Source of the DNA: Neobacillus sp. Marseille-Q6967
Lineage (GTDB): Bacteria; Bacillota; Bacilli; Bacillales; Cytobacillaceae
Direction: 5' to 3'
NCBI RefSeq assembly: GCF_946151075.1
Contig: NZ_CAMGZB010000001.1
Coordinates: forward strand, 1,850,001 to 1,914,000
Length of the DNA: 64,000 bases
Shown here: in pieces, positions 44,575 to 53,322 of the stretch
How the letters are laid out: each line of letters starts with the position of its first letter
Numbering within the stretch: the first letter of the stretch is position 1
The notes under the pieces: generated by a model
Told to the model about the DNA's origin: nothing
The model's database searches: none
The model's input: the letters and a program-made list of their open reading frames with translations, nothing else
Translations under genes and position numbers: made by a program

Positions 44575-46071
44575 ATGAGGGTAGCAGCAACTTCCAGTAT
44601 GCTTGAATGGCTTGAGGAAAATCAGCCAAAAGTATACGGTAATTTTATAAACGGCGAATGGTTGAATAGTGAAAGCGGAAAGACATTTTCTATCTACCAT
44701 TCTGCAAAAAACAGCCAATTGCTTGCAAGTTTTCAAGATTCAAACGAGGCAGACGTAAACCAGGCGGTGGAGGCGGCTCACGAAGCATTTAAGAGCTGGT
44801 CGCTGGTTCCTGGTCCTGACCGTGGTGCAGTGTTGTTTCGTTTTGCCGATTTACTTGAAAAAAATATCAATGAACTAGCTTACATGCTGTCAGCTGAGCA
44901 GGGTAAAACCTTGTCGGAGTCGAAAGGTGAGGTTGGCCGGGCGGCAAAAGAAGCTCGCTTCTGTGCGGGTGAAGCATTTCGGATGGAGGGCAGCACCCTT
45001 CCCGGCGAAAGAAAGAATGTTTTTAGTGCGGCTGTCCGTAAGCCATTAGGGGTGGTTGCCGCAATTGCACCCTGGAATTTCCCAGTCGTTACACCTGTTC
45101 GAAAAATTGCTCCGGCACTGGCTTACGGCTGTACAGTCGTTTATAAGCCGGCTTCTGTTACTCCGTGGACATCGATTCGGTTGATGGAATTGCTAAAAGA
45201 AGCAGGCGTACCGAACGGAGTCGTTAACTTAGTGGTCGGCAGCGGTTTAAAGGTGGGCAACCCGCTTGTGAATCATCCGTTAGTAAAAGGAATCAGCTTC
45301 ACAGGCTCGTCCGATCTTGGAATCTCTATCAACAAAACGGCGGCCGGACGTCTAGCGAAGACGCAGCTTGAGCTTGGCGGTAAAAATCCAGCCGTGGTGC
45401 TAGATTACAAGGATGCGGGTAGTGTAGCGAAACAAATTGTCTCCGCTGCATTTGCTGCAAGCGGTCAGCGCTGTACGTCCATCAGCCGAGTTATTGTTCT
45501 AAAAGAAAATAAAGCAGAAATAACGGAAGCCCTGTTAACTGAAATCAAGAAAGTAAAGGTAGGACCTGCCTGGGATCAGGAAGTTACGATGGGACCGATT
45601 GTCAATAAGGGACATCTAAATTCGATTCAGGAATATTTGAAAATCGGAATTACGGAAGGTGCACGCCTTCGTTATGGCGGCGAAGTGCTGACAGACGGTC
45701 ACTATTCAGAGGGAGCTTATATGAATCCTGCGCTTTTAGACAATGTAACACCACAAATGCGTGTAGCAAAGGAAGAAATCTTTGGCCCTGTTCTTACTAT
45801 TATAGAAGTGGAGGACCGGGCAGAAGCGTTAGCGGTTGCTAATAATGTTGAATACGGTCTTGCTGCATCCGTCTTTACGGATAAGCTTTCTGACGCTTAT
45901 CATTTCGCAGACGAAGTTGAAGCCGGAATGATTCATATTAATCATGGAACAGCCAGTGCCGCCCATGCACCTTTTGGTGGTGTCAAACAATCTGGTGCCG
46001 GATCCTTCTCCATTGGCAGCTCCAATATCGAGTTCTTTACAGAAATGAAAGTCGTATACATTGAATATTGA
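44575..46071 (+). CDS. NAD(P)-dependent aldehyde dehydrogenase
   Basis: 498 residues of the ALDH superfamily. It has PWNFPVVTPVRKIAPAL, the catalytic Glu in LELGGKNP and the catalytic Cys in SGQRCTSIS, then EEIFGPVLTIIE near the end. The closest style is succinate-semialdehyde or alpha-ketoglutarate-semialdehyde dehydrogenase. ATG at 44575 is used; an ATG 24 bases later (MLEWLEEN) is an alternative. It follows the Fe-ADH gene by 15 bases. Confidence 0.9.
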   Translation: MRVAATSSMLEWLEENQPKVYGNFINGEWLNSESGKTFSIYHSAKNSQLLASFQDSNEADVNQAVEAAHEAFKSWSLVPGPDRGAVLFRFADLLEKNINELAYMLSAEQGKTLSESKGEVGRAAKEARFCAGEAFRMEGSTLPGERKNVFSAAVRKPLGVVAAIAPWNFPVVTPVRKIAPALAYGCTVVYKPASVTPWTSIRLMELLKEAGVPNGVVNLVVGSGLKVGNPLVNHPLVKGISFTGSSDLGISINKTAAGRLAKTQLELGGKNPAVVLDYKDAGSVAKQIVSAAFAASGQRCTSISRVIVLKENKAEITEALLTEIKKVKVGPAWDQEVTMGPIVNKGHLNSIQEYLKIGITEGARLRYGGEVLTDGHYSEGAYMNPALLDNVTPQMRVAKEEIFGPVLTIIEVEDRAEALAVANNVEYGLAASVFTDKLSDAYHFADEVEAGMIHINHGTASAAHAPFGGVKQSGAGSFSIGSSNIEFFTEMKVVYIEY

Positions 46072-46098
46072 TATAAAATAGATGTGTATAATGAAAAG

Positions 46099-46143
46099 AC
46101 AGGTGCAGTAATCGGCCTTTTTCCGGTGGCTGTACCTGTTTCT
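46099..46143 (+). terminator. Possible terminator after the aldehyde dehydrogenase gene
   Basis: ACAGGTGCAG pairs with CTGTACCTGT (one wobble) around a 21-base loop, followed by TTTCT. A new AT-rich promoter-like stretch follows, so the last genes may have their own transcript. Confidence 0.4.
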
Positions 46144-46184
46144 ACTATATTATATAATATATAAAGCAAAAGAAGGGGTTTCAA

Positions 46185-46298
46185 ATGAAAGTGGTCATTG
46201 CTCCAGATTCCTTTAAAGGGTCGATAACAGCACGGATCAGGGAAGGAGGCAAACAAGATGAAACCAGCAGTTTATATCACTCGGAAAATTCCTGCTGA
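46185..46298 (+). pseudogene. Glycerate kinase remnant (first ~16 codons)
   Basis: The ATG at 46185 has GAAGGGG upstream and the frame opens MKVVIAPDSFKGSITA, which is the conserved start of glycerate kinases (GlxK/GarK family, MKIVIAPDSFKGSL). After about 16 codons similarity stops, and the frame runs into the ribosome binding site and start of the dehydrogenase at 46258, ending at a TGA at 46296-46298. The rest of the ~380-residue gene is deleted. The enzyme would phosphorylate glycerate, the expected product of the reductases in this operon, so the loss is meaningful. Confidence 0.75.
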
Positions 46299-47220
46299 GA
46301 TTGTTTTGAAATTAGAAGAACATTGTCAAGTGAGGATGTGGTACCAAGAAGATGTCCCGGTGCCACGCGATGTGTTAGAACAAGAAATTAGACACGCTGA
46401 TGGATTATTCTGTCTTTTGACAGAAACGATTGACCGCAAACTTCTCGATAAATCAGAGCGGCTGAAGGTTGTCAGCAACATGGCGGTCGGTTATAACAAT
46501 ATTGATATTGAGGCGGCAAAAGAAAAAGGAATCACTGTAACCAATACACCGGGGGTTCTGACGGAAACCACCGCTGATTTAACATTTGCCCTATTAATGG
46601 CGACTGCCCGGAGACTGATAGAGTCATCCGATTATTTACGAAACGGAGACTGGAAGACATGGTCTCCGATGCAACTGACAGGGCAGGATATATACAGGGC
46701 AACGATCGGGATTGTCGGCATGGGGAGAATTGGCGCTTCCTTAGCGAAAAGGGCCCGGGGATTTGATATGAATATCCTCTATTATAATCGTAGCCGAAAA
46801 TATGAACTTGAAGAAGAGTTCAACATGAAATATACGGATCTGGATTCTTTATTAAGAGAATCCGATTATGTTTGCATCATGACGCCTTACACACCAGAAA
46901 CAAAAAATCTAATCGGGGCCCGGGAATTATCGTTAATGAAAAAGACGGGGATCTTAATCAATACGGCCCGAGGCGGGATTGTCAATGAACTGGAGCTCTT
47001 TCGTGCATTAAAAGAGGGAGAAATTTGGGCAGCGGGATTGGATGTTTTTGAGCAGGAGCCGATTTCACTAGATCATCCACTGTTAACCTTACAGAATGTC
47101 GTAACACTTCCACATATCGGAAGTGCGAGTATCAGAACACGAATGAAAATGGCTGATCTAGCAGCTGATAATCTGCTGTTAGCCCTTCAAAACCAAACAC
47201 CGAAGTATGTTGTTGTATAA
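46258..47220 (+). CDS. D-2-hydroxyacid dehydrogenase (glyoxylate/hydroxypyruvate reductase-like)
   Basis: 320 residues. NAD(P)-binding motif in IGIVGMGRIGASLAKRARG, substrate Arg in NTARGGIVNELEL, Glu in FEQEP and His in LPHIGSAS are all in the order of D-isomer-specific hydroxyacid dehydrogenases. NNIDIEAAKEKGITVTNTPGVLTETTADL is typical of glyoxylate/hydroxypyruvate reductases (GyaR/GhrB). It should reduce hydroxypyruvate or glyoxylate to D-glycerate or glycolate. It starts inside the remnant of a glycerate kinase gene. Confidence 0.9.
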   Translation: MKPAVYITRKIPAEIVLKLEEHCQVRMWYQEDVPVPRDVLEQEIRHADGLFCLLTETIDRKLLDKSERLKVVSNMAVGYNNIDIEAAKEKGITVTNTPGVLTETTADLTFALLMATARRLIESSDYLRNGDWKTWSPMQLTGQDIYRATIGIVGMGRIGASLAKRARGFDMNILYYNRSRKYELEEEFNMKYTDLDSLLRESDYVCIMTPYTPETKNLIGARELSLMKKTGILINTARGGIVNELELFRALKEGEIWAAGLDVFEQEPISLDHPLLTLQNVVTLPHIGSASIRTRMKMADLAADNLLLALQNQTPKYVVV

Positions 47221-47260
47221 AGAAATGAGCCTGATTTTCTAATCAGGCTCATTTCTTTTA
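47220..47260. terminator. Strong bidirectional terminator
   Basis: AGAAATGAGCCTGATT/AATCAGGCTCATTTCT, a 16-bp perfect stem with a 4-base loop. It ends the catabolic operon and the converging DUF624 gene. Confidence 0.92.
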
Positions 47261-47881
47261 ATCTGTTACCTTTTTTAGTTGTTTCTGGCGCTCTACTTTT
47301 TCAAATACAAATTGACATATAAAGTAAATAAGATAGGCAGTTATGCTAAAAATGAAAAGTGCGGTGATAGGCAGGATATAGACAATAAACGCACATAATC
47401 CAATCAGGAAAAGGTTTAAGAGTGTAATCGGAAAATAGATTAATGACAAAAAAAGAGAATTTTTCACCGTTTCTTTGAATGTCATTTCATAATGGACCAT
47501 TGTCGGAAACAGAAAAACCGAAACGAACAGGAAAAAGAAACTAACGACAAAGACCATAGGCGGGATGATCTTTTGCATGAATCCCAAATTCAAGGAAATG
47601 GTATAGTCCATATATAAGAAGAAAGCGATAAACATCCAGAGAAGTCCGATTAGAAAGCTTGTCTTAAAATTAGACTTAAAGATTCGGAAAAACGGTTGAA
47701 ATACACTTGTATCCTTATGAATAATCCATTGGCGAACCACACCGAACATGGCGGTAGTTGCAGGGAAAATCGTAATAATTGGAATGCAGCAAATCAGCCA
47801 CAAGATATTCAACACAAATATATTTGAAATTGTTACGAGTATCGAATAAAACCTGCTTTCCATCATCCGCATAAGCCTCAC
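47258..47881 (-). CDS. YesL-like (DUF624) membrane protein
   Basis: 207 residues with about five membrane helices. The start (ILVTISNIFVLNILWLICCIPIITIFPATTAMFGVVRQW) is the DUF624 hallmark. Family members, such as YesL of Bacillus subtilis, are found beside carbohydrate ABC transporters and are of unknown role. GTG at 47881 has no good ribosome binding site; an ATG at 47866 (MMESRFYS) fits better. It converges on the catabolic operon. Confidence 0.8.
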   Translation of the reverse strand: MRLMRMMESRFYSILVTISNIFVLNILWLICCIPIITIFPATTAMFGVVRQWIIHKDTSVFQPFFRIFKSNFKTSFLIGLLWMFIAFFLYMDYTISLNLGFMQKIIPPMVFVVSFFFLFVSVFLFPTMVHYEMTFKETVKNSLFLSLIYFPITLLNLFLIGLCAFIVYILPITALFIFSITAYLIYFICQFVFEKVERQKQLKKVTD

Positions 47882-47986
47882 TTGTTTTTTTGAAATTTTC
47901 AGTTTGTTTATATTAAAATAACATATTTAAGGGTTGTAAGAAAGTTAAAATTTAAATTTATGTCTATATTAATCTAACAAAAAATA

Positions 47987-48014
47987 TAGACATTTATTGT
48001 AGGCGGCTTATAAT
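47987..48014 (+). promoter_or_regulatory. Sigma-A-like promoter ahead of the MFS gene
   Basis: TAGACA (47987-47992) and TATAAT (48009-48014), 16 bases apart. The transcript would have a ~120-base leader. Confidence 0.5.
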
Positions 48015-48141
48015 GAAATTGTAACCATTATTTGTTAAGGGGGAGTTTTTTTAAAATAAATGCTTCTGTGGAAAACCTTACAAAACATATACTTTTGTAT
48101 TGATACTAAGAAGTGCTCCATAGATCACTAAATGGATAGGA

Positions 48142-49398
48142 TTGATGATGATGAAGAAAAGTGTACTTATGGTGAAAGACAAAGTACTGTTGTTGTGGAA
48201 AATTCCATCTATGCCGGTCCTATTTTTAATTAATTTAATATTTGGATTCAGCATGTCTTTTTTTGCCCCCTTTTCATCTCTTTTTGGAATCGATGAGGTG
48301 GGAATGAGCAATGTCGGGTTCGGTGTCTTTATGACGATTATGGCAATTGGCGGAGTCATCATAAGCAGTCATATTGCAAAATTATCGGATACCAAGATTA
48401 ACCGAAGGAAAATTCTGTTGCTTACGTCGCTCACCGGGGTTATTGGCTATGCCCTTTTTGCCTTTTTAAGGGATTATTTATCATTATCGTTAACCGCTTT
48501 TCTTTTATTAGGAACGACAGCTGCAGCTGTGCCGCAATTATGGGCCTATGCCAGAGATGCTTTGAAAGCCGCCAATATACCAAGTGAAGAAACGCCGTTT
48601 ATTATGAATGTCTTTCGAATGTTTTTTGCGCTATCGTGGACAGTGGGTCCGGCTTTAGGGGCATGGTTATTATTAATAGTTGGTTTTAAAGGACTGTTCT
48701 TATTTGTTGCTGCTGGCTATCTTCTTGTGTTTTTTATCGTTATTTTCTTACTAAAGGACGTTGAAAAGCAAACCGTTGCTTCAAAGGAATCCTTATCGGT
48801 GAAGAAATGGGTGATTAAGCCGCATATCTTTGCTAATCTAGCCGCGGCGCTATTACTTTCAGCCGCAAGTTCCATTCATATGTTAAACGTTCCCCAGTTT
48901 GTTACGAAGGTATTGCATGGGAATGAAATGGATGTTGGGGTCATTTTTAGTGTACCGCCGATTTTTGAAGTTCCGTTTATGATTGCCTTAGGGATGCTTG
49001 CAACGAAAATTGATAACGGAATATTGGTGAAGATAGGATTCTTTACAGCGTTCACGTACTTTCTATTGTTCAGCTTTGTTACCGAACCATGGCAAATCTA
49101 CCCGCTTCAGATATTAAGTGCGGCACAGGTGTCAATCACTTCTGGTATCGCGATCTCTTATTTTCAGGATTTTATACCTGAAGCGCCTGGAACAGCGACA
49201 ACCCTTTACATGAATACAACCCAAATCGGGCAGACAGTGGGGTATCTGTTGTTTGGTTTTGTTACAGCGTTTATTAACTATGATAATATGATCATTATTT
49301 ATACCATATTGGCGTTAGTTGGTTTCGTGTTTATCGCTCTTTTTGGAAAAGAGAAACCTAATCTTTCACAAAATAAACCAAAGGTCCAGCAACTATAA
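48142..49398 (+). CDS. MFS transporter, sugar-efflux (SET) type
   Basis: About 418 residues with 12 predicted helices. After the first helix it shows GVFMTIMAIGGVIISSHIAKLSDTKINRRKILLLTS, the family's loop 2-3 motif, and GTTAAAVPQLWAYARD and NVFRMFFALSWTVGPALGAWL, which are typical of SetA-like sugar efflux transporters. TTG at 48142 is followed by three ATG codons, any of which may be used. It probably exports sugars or analogues. It is followed by a LacI gene with its own operator. Confidence 0.82.
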   Translation: MMMMKKSVLMVKDKVLLLWKIPSMPVLFLINLIFGFSMSFFAPFSSLFGIDEVGMSNVGFGVFMTIMAIGGVIISSHIAKLSDTKINRRKILLLTSLTGVIGYALFAFLRDYLSLSLTAFLLLGTTAAAVPQLWAYARDALKAANIPSEETPFIMNVFRMFFALSWTVGPALGAWLLLIVGFKGLFLFVAAGYLLVFFIVIFLLKDVEKQTVASKESLSVKKWVIKPHIFANLAAALLLSAASSIHMLNVPQFVTKVLHGNEMDVGVIFSVPPIFEVPFMIALGMLATKIDNGILVKIGFFTAFTYFLLFSFVTEPWQIYPLQILSAAQVSITSGIAISYFQDFIPEAPGTATTLYMNTTQIGQTVGYLLFGFVTAFINYDNMIIIYTILALVGFVFIALFGKEKPNLSQNKPKVQQL

Positions 49399-49418
49399 TC
49401 TTCTTTTTACAGGAGGGG

Positions 49419-49430
49419 GAAACCGGTTTC
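49419..49430. promoter_or_regulatory. LacI-type operator before the second LacI gene
   Basis: GAAACCGGTTTC is a perfect 12-bp palindrome identical to the core of the site at 35384-35397. The shared sequence suggests that one regulator links this locus to the operon at 35570. Confidence 0.6.
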
Positions 49431-49546
49431 TCCTTCCTGCAAAACAATTATTTTTTAAAATAGTTCTCTTCTGTTGCCCATTAAGCCGTTTCCCTGTAAC
49501 CTTACATTAATAGATAATTACTTTAATGGAAAATGAAGGGATTAAC

Positions 49547-50569
49547 ATGAGTTTAACGATTAAAGATATTGCGAAAATGGCAGGGGTTTCCCAGGCGACA
49601 GTTTCAAAGGTTATTAATAATTACGGCGGAATAAGTGAAAAAACGAAGAAGAAAATCATGGATATTATTAATGAGCAGGGTTATGAGCCAAATTTTTCAG
49701 CCAGGTCATTGGCTACGAAGAAGTCTAATCTTATCGGGTTGATTTATGCCGGAAAAATTAATGTAGATATGACACATCCCTTTTTTAATGAAGTGATTTC
49801 CTCTTTTAAAAAGAATATCGGACGATTAGGTTATGATATTCTTATGTTTTCTAATGAAAATTTCCTGCAGGATAATGGCAGTTATTTAGCCCGCTGTCGC
49901 CATTTTAATGTTGATGGTGTCCTCATTGTTGCCGGTGTCGATGTTGAGGAGGCAGTATACGAAGTAGCGGAACAGGGGATTCCCTGTATCGGAATTGACA
50001 TTGAGTTACAAGGTCCTAAAGCGAGTTTTGTGACAACGAACAATCTTGCTTTGTCCCATAAGGTAGTGGAGCATTATTATTTACATTCGGTTAAAGAAAT
50101 CGGGTTTATCGGCGGAAGGCCGAATTCAAGGATTGCAAACATAAGAGCGCAGGGCTTTTTTGAAGCGATGGATCAATTTGGTCTCGAGATTAAAGACGAA
50201 TGGCTTGAATACGGTGATTTCCATGAGGAAAGCGGTTATCAAGCGATGAAGCGGTTGCTGGAAAGAAAGCCCCTTCCGAAAGGGATATTTGCTGCGTCCG
50301 ATATGATGGCACTAGGCGCGTTAAAGGCGATTAAAGAAGCCGGGTTAAAAGTGCCGGATGACATTGAGATCATCGGTTGTGACGACATTGCTGCCTGCCG
50401 ATACAGTGAACCACAGCTTTCAACGGTGAAACAGAATAAGGTAAAGTTAGGTCAGCTTTCTGCCTACATGTTAAATGATCTTATCAATGGGAAGACACAA
50501 CTAAAGCCCGCCTATATTGATTCAGAATTGATTATAAGAGAATCGTGCAGGAGTAACACCGGGTATTAG
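49547..50569 (+). CDS. LacI-family transcriptional regulator (second)
   Basis: 340 residues from the ATG at 49547 (MSLTIKDIAKMAGVS), preceded by AAGGG; the frame is open 21 bases further up. The helix-turn-helix reads IKDIAKMAGVSQATVSKVINNYGGISEKTKKKIM. The effector domain is of the periplasmic-binding type (IGLIYAGKINVDMTHPFFNEVI, GIFAASDMMALGALKAI, DIEIIGCDDI). It sits between a sugar exporter gene and an alcohol dehydrogenase gene, and probably regulates at GAAACCGGTTTC, a site also found upstream of the operon at 35570. Confidence 0.88.
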   Translation: MSLTIKDIAKMAGVSQATVSKVINNYGGISEKTKKKIMDIINEQGYEPNFSARSLATKKSNLIGLIYAGKINVDMTHPFFNEVISSFKKNIGRLGYDILMFSNENFLQDNGSYLARCRHFNVDGVLIVAGVDVEEAVYEVAEQGIPCIGIDIELQGPKASFVTTNNLALSHKVVEHYYLHSVKEIGFIGGRPNSRIANIRAQGFFEAMDQFGLEIKDEWLEYGDFHEESGYQAMKRLLERKPLPKGIFAASDMMALGALKAIKEAGLKVPDDIEIIGCDDIAACRYSEPQLSTVKQNKVKLGQLSAYMLNDLINGKTQLKPAYIDSELIIRESCRSNTGY

Positions 50570-50688
50570 TTTAGGCTTCTATATTTAAACAAATGGTCAG
50601 GTGGTTAGATAAACGCTTGACTGTTTTATTTGCATAATTTTTTTAAAAAGTATATACAAATAATTATAAAAACCTATATCATTAATAA

Positions 50689-50702
50689 TGAAAACGATTT
50701 AC
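50689..50702. promoter_or_regulatory. cre-like site before the alcohol dehydrogenase gene
   Basis: TGAAAACGATTTAC matches the first ten positions of the CcpA consensus TGNAANCGNT but not the final CA. A weak candidate. Confidence 0.3.
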
Positions 50703-50756
50703 TATTAAATAGGAGTCATCCTGCTTTTATAAAAACTTGAGGGGAGTATTGAAATT

Positions 50757-51920
50757 ATGAAAAATTTCTCTTACCAAAATCCAACCAAATTAATTTTTGG
50801 GGAAGGACAATTAGAAGCATTACGGAATGAACTGCCAAAGTATGGTTCCAAACTGCTGCTTGTTTATGGGGGAGGGAGTATTAAACGCAATGGCCTCTAT
50901 GATCAAGTATTGGCTATTTTAGAATCTCTTTCAATCGAAGTTTTTGAATTAAGCGGTGTGGAACCAAACCCGCGGTTATCGTCTGTACAAAAAGGTATAG
51001 ATATTGCGAAACAAAATTCGGTTGATTTTATTTTAGCAGTCGGCGGCGGAAGTGTGTTGGATTGTGTGAAAGCGATTGCGGTCGGTGTAAAATATGACGG
51101 CGATGTTTGGGATATTATCTCTGGAAAAGCTAAGGGAGAGGAAGCACTAGCTTTCGGATCGGTTTTAACATTAGCTGCTACTGGGTCTGAGATGAATAAT
51201 AACTCGGTTATCACCAATTGGGAAACACAGGAGAAGCTTGGCTGGAGCAGTCTTGTCTCTTATCCGAAGTTTTCAATTTTAGATCCTGTTTATACATATT
51301 CTGTTCCGAAGGATCAAACGGTTTATGGTATGGTTGATATCATGTCACATGTGTTTGAACAATATTTTCACCATGTTAAAAATACCCCTTTACAAGATCG
51401 ATATTGCGAGTCATTGTTGAAGACTGTCATTGAAACGGCTCCTAAGCTAATTGAAAATCTAGAAGACTATGAACTTCGTGAAACGATTCTTTATGCCGGT
51501 ACGATGGCGTTAAATAAGACGTTAGGAATGGGAACGCAGGGAGAATGGTCCTCACATGAAATCGAACATGCCGTTTCTGCTGTTTATGATATTCCTCATG
51601 GCGGCGGTTTAGCCATTCTGTTCCCAAATTGGATGAAGCATGTTTTGGATGAAAATGTAGGACGCTTTAAACAATTTGCGGTCCGTGTGTTTGATGTAGC
51701 AACAGAAGGTAAATCAGACCGTGAAGTAGCTATAGAGGGAATTGAAAGATTGCGGGCGTTTTGGACTTCGATTGGCGCACCATCCCGTTTAGTGGATTAC
51801 GGAATCGATGATAAGAACCTAGAGCTAATGGCAGATAAAGCCTTAGCAAAAGGGAAGTTGGGTAATTTTAAAAATCTGACTAGGGAAGATATCCTAGCAA
51901 TCTATCGAGCATCTTTATAA
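50757..51920 (+). CDS. Iron-containing alcohol dehydrogenase (YugJ/butanol dehydrogenase-like)
   Basis: 387 residues. Opening [22 protein letters not shown]-binding [29 protein letters not shown], and metal ligands in [11 protein letters not shown] and [21 protein letters not shown]. This fits the NADH-dependent butanol dehydrogenase group (YugJ, BdhA, YqhD). It differs from the operon copy at 43369, which is of the lactaldehyde/PDO type. A weak cre-like site lies upstream, and a pseudogene lies downstream. Confidence 0.88.
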   Translation: MKNFSYQNPTKLIFGEGQLEALRNELPKYGSKLLLVYGGGSIKRNGLYDQVLAILESLSIEVFELSGVEPNPRLSSVQKGIDIAKQNSVDFILAVGGGSVLDCVKAIAVGVKYDGDVWDIISGKAKGEEALAFGSVLTLAATGSEMNNNSVITNWETQEKLGWSSLVSYPKFSILDPVYTYSVPKDQTVYGMVDIMSHVFEQYFHHVKNTPLQDRYCESLLKTVIETAPKLIENLEDYELRETILYAGTMALNKTLGMGTQGEWSSHEIEHAVSAVYDIPHGGGLAILFPNWMKHVLDENVGRFKQFAVRVFDVATEGKSDREVAIEGIERLRAFWTSIGAPSRLVDYGIDDKNLELMADKALAKGKLGNFKNLTREDILAIYRASL

Positions 51921-51943
51921 TAGAAAAGAGGGAATTTAGCAGG

Positions 51944-52094
51944 GTTTATTAAGCTGCAGAAAATCGTTATCAAACGATGAAATATAACAGAAGCGGTCGT
52001 TCTGGTCTGCAACTTCCTGCCATTTCGCTAGGCTTATGGCATAGACTTCACCCAAGAAGAACTAACAAAAATAGAAGAAATCCTAAAAGCATAA
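51944..52094 (+). pseudogene. Aldo/keto reductase remnant with a large internal deletion
   Basis: Codons from 51944 give VY-stop-AAENRYQTMKYNRSGRSGLQLPAISLGLW, the N-terminus of a YghZ-type aldo/keto reductase with an early TAA replacing a Gln codon and no ATG. At about 52039 the reading shifts frame by one and gives IDFTQEELTKIEEILKA-stop, a typical C-terminal end of the same family. About 280-300 codons are missing between the two parts. A dispersed repeat lies ten bases downstream. Confidence 0.75.
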
Positions 52095-52103
52095 AGAGGA
52101 TAA

Positions 52104-52148
52104 ATGTCCGCCTGGGGTAGACAGTGTCCATGAGCGGTGCCTGTCACC
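52104..52148 (-). repeat. Dispersed palindromic repeat, full copy
   Basis: On the minus strand: head GGTGACAGGCACC, linker, ATGGACACTGTCTACC (two changes), CCAGGCGGACAT. It lies between the aldo/keto reductase remnant and a terminator. Confidence 0.85.
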
Positions 52149-52167
52149 GACTGAAAAAGTGATTATC

Positions 52168-52200
52168 AAAAAAAGGAGTGTCCCTATGAGGCACTCCTCT
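52168..52200 (-). terminator. Terminator of the C39-like peptidase gene
   Basis: AGGAGTG/CACTCCT hairpin followed on the minus strand by a run of T. Confidence 0.65.
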
Positions 52201-52207
52201 TTGTACT

Positions 52208-52963
52208 TTAATTAATCACGATGGCTTGTTTGCCCATTTGTTCCCATGCCAGGATGAAGTTTTCTTTATCTACTTTTTGATTTTTGGTTCCGTAGGGGTT
52301 GTTGATGTAGATGTTTTCGGCATCATATCCAGTGATGACGACGCTGTGCATGTTATAAGTAATGTCTACTGGTCCTTCAGGGGTCTGCCAGGTCTGAAAT
52401 TCTGATACGGGAGCAAAGGTGGAAGTGGTAATAATCCAGACCGGATTTCCACCAGCCACTTGTTTTAATAGCACCTCAAACGGCTGCCCCGTTAAATCCA
52501 CCCCATCCGCATATTGTTGAGCCAATTGGAATAGAGGTTCATGATATACCCCTAACCCCGGGCCATCTTCCATATTCCCGACAAAACCTGTATTGGGATT
52601 CCCATATTGCCCGTTGCTGTATTGCATCGGTACTCGATTAACAGCATCCGCTAATTCATTTTTTGACACATCTATCCCTTTGAAGTTAAGAATCATGGCA
52701 AGGCTCGTTACCTCACAGCCATTATATAACCTTGGACTATTCATCTGATTTAATAAGGGGACATCGAGCAGGATCTCCTCCGGCATTTCCTCAACCTCCT
52801 GATTCACTATATACTCTGATTCTATTTTTTCATCAGGGCTTTCCACGGTTCCGCTCAATTCATTAAGGGAGAACGTATTTTCACTCTTTTTAGTATAAAA
52901 ATAGCCGCTTATAAATAAACTGGCAATCAATGCCGCCAATATATGCTTAGATTTTTTTCTCAT
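52208..52963 (-). CDS. C39-like (papain-fold) peptidase, membrane-anchored
   Basis: 251 residues with an N-terminal membrane segment (about 8-23). The ~190-residue domain begins LLDVPLLNQMNSPRLYNGCEVTSLAMIL, with the presumed catalytic Cys83. His206 (MHSVVITGYD) and an Asn in INNPYGT complete a papain-like triad. This is the C39_2 family, often annotated as BtlC-like exported peptidases. It probably acts outside the cell; the substrate is unknown. Confidence 0.82.
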   Translation of the reverse strand: MRKKSKHILAALIASLFISGYFYTKKSENTFSLNELSGTVESPDEKIESEYIVNQEVEEMPEEILLDVPLLNQMNSPRLYNGCEVTSLAMILNFKGIDVSKNELADAVNRVPMQYSNGQYGNPNTGFVGNMEDGPGLGVYHEPLFQLAQQYADGVDLTGQPFEVLLKQVAGGNPVWIITTSTFAPVSEFQTWQTPEGPVDITYNMHSVVITGYDAENIYINNPYGTKNQKVDKENFILAWEQMGKQAIVIN

Positions 52964-53175
52964 AGTAAATCCTCCATGTTTTTTTGCAGAAGGGAAATGG
53001 GTAAATTCGAATGTTAATACTAGAGTAAGGGTTAAATATGAACAAAATATTAACAGGTTTTAAAATAAATAGGACCGGCATATTCCTGACAAATTACGCT
53101 TTTACAATAGGCTATGCAGAAGGGACAACAAAAGGGTTTTTTTTTATAAAATTCAAAAAAGAAAGGAAGTAAAAA

Positions 53176-53301
53176 ATGTAAATCGAGACTAGCTTACTAG
53201 TAGTAATAGTTGTTGCTGAAGCAGAGGTGGTTGCCGTTATTTTCCTATTGAAATTTTGGGTCCCTTCGAAGCATTGCGATATCAATAGAAAAGAGGTCTG
53301 A
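53176..53301 (+). pseudogene. Possible small membrane-protein gene with a stop at codon 2
   Basis: An AAAGGAAGT ribosome binding site is followed by ATG-TAA and then 39 open codons that read IETSLLVVIVVAEAEVVAVIFLLKFWVPSKHC, hydrophobic in the middle, ending in TGA inside a terminator hairpin. A single A-to-T change (AAA to TAA) would have broken a small single-helix protein. Evidence is limited to the layout. The rest of the 52964-53320 gap shows nothing else. Confidence 0.35.
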
Positions 53302-53322
53302 TGTGGAATCAGACCTCTTTTT
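53289..53322. terminator. Bidirectional terminator
   Basis: AAAAGAGGTCTGAT/ATCAGACCTCTTTT, 14-bp stem, loop GTGGA. It ends the minus-strand lipoprotein gene. Confidence 0.88.

Noticed and set aside
48060..48131. Possible 23-codon leader peptide before the MFS gene
   Set aside because: Spacing from GGGGGAG to the ATG is too long and the peptide has no regulatory codon pattern.
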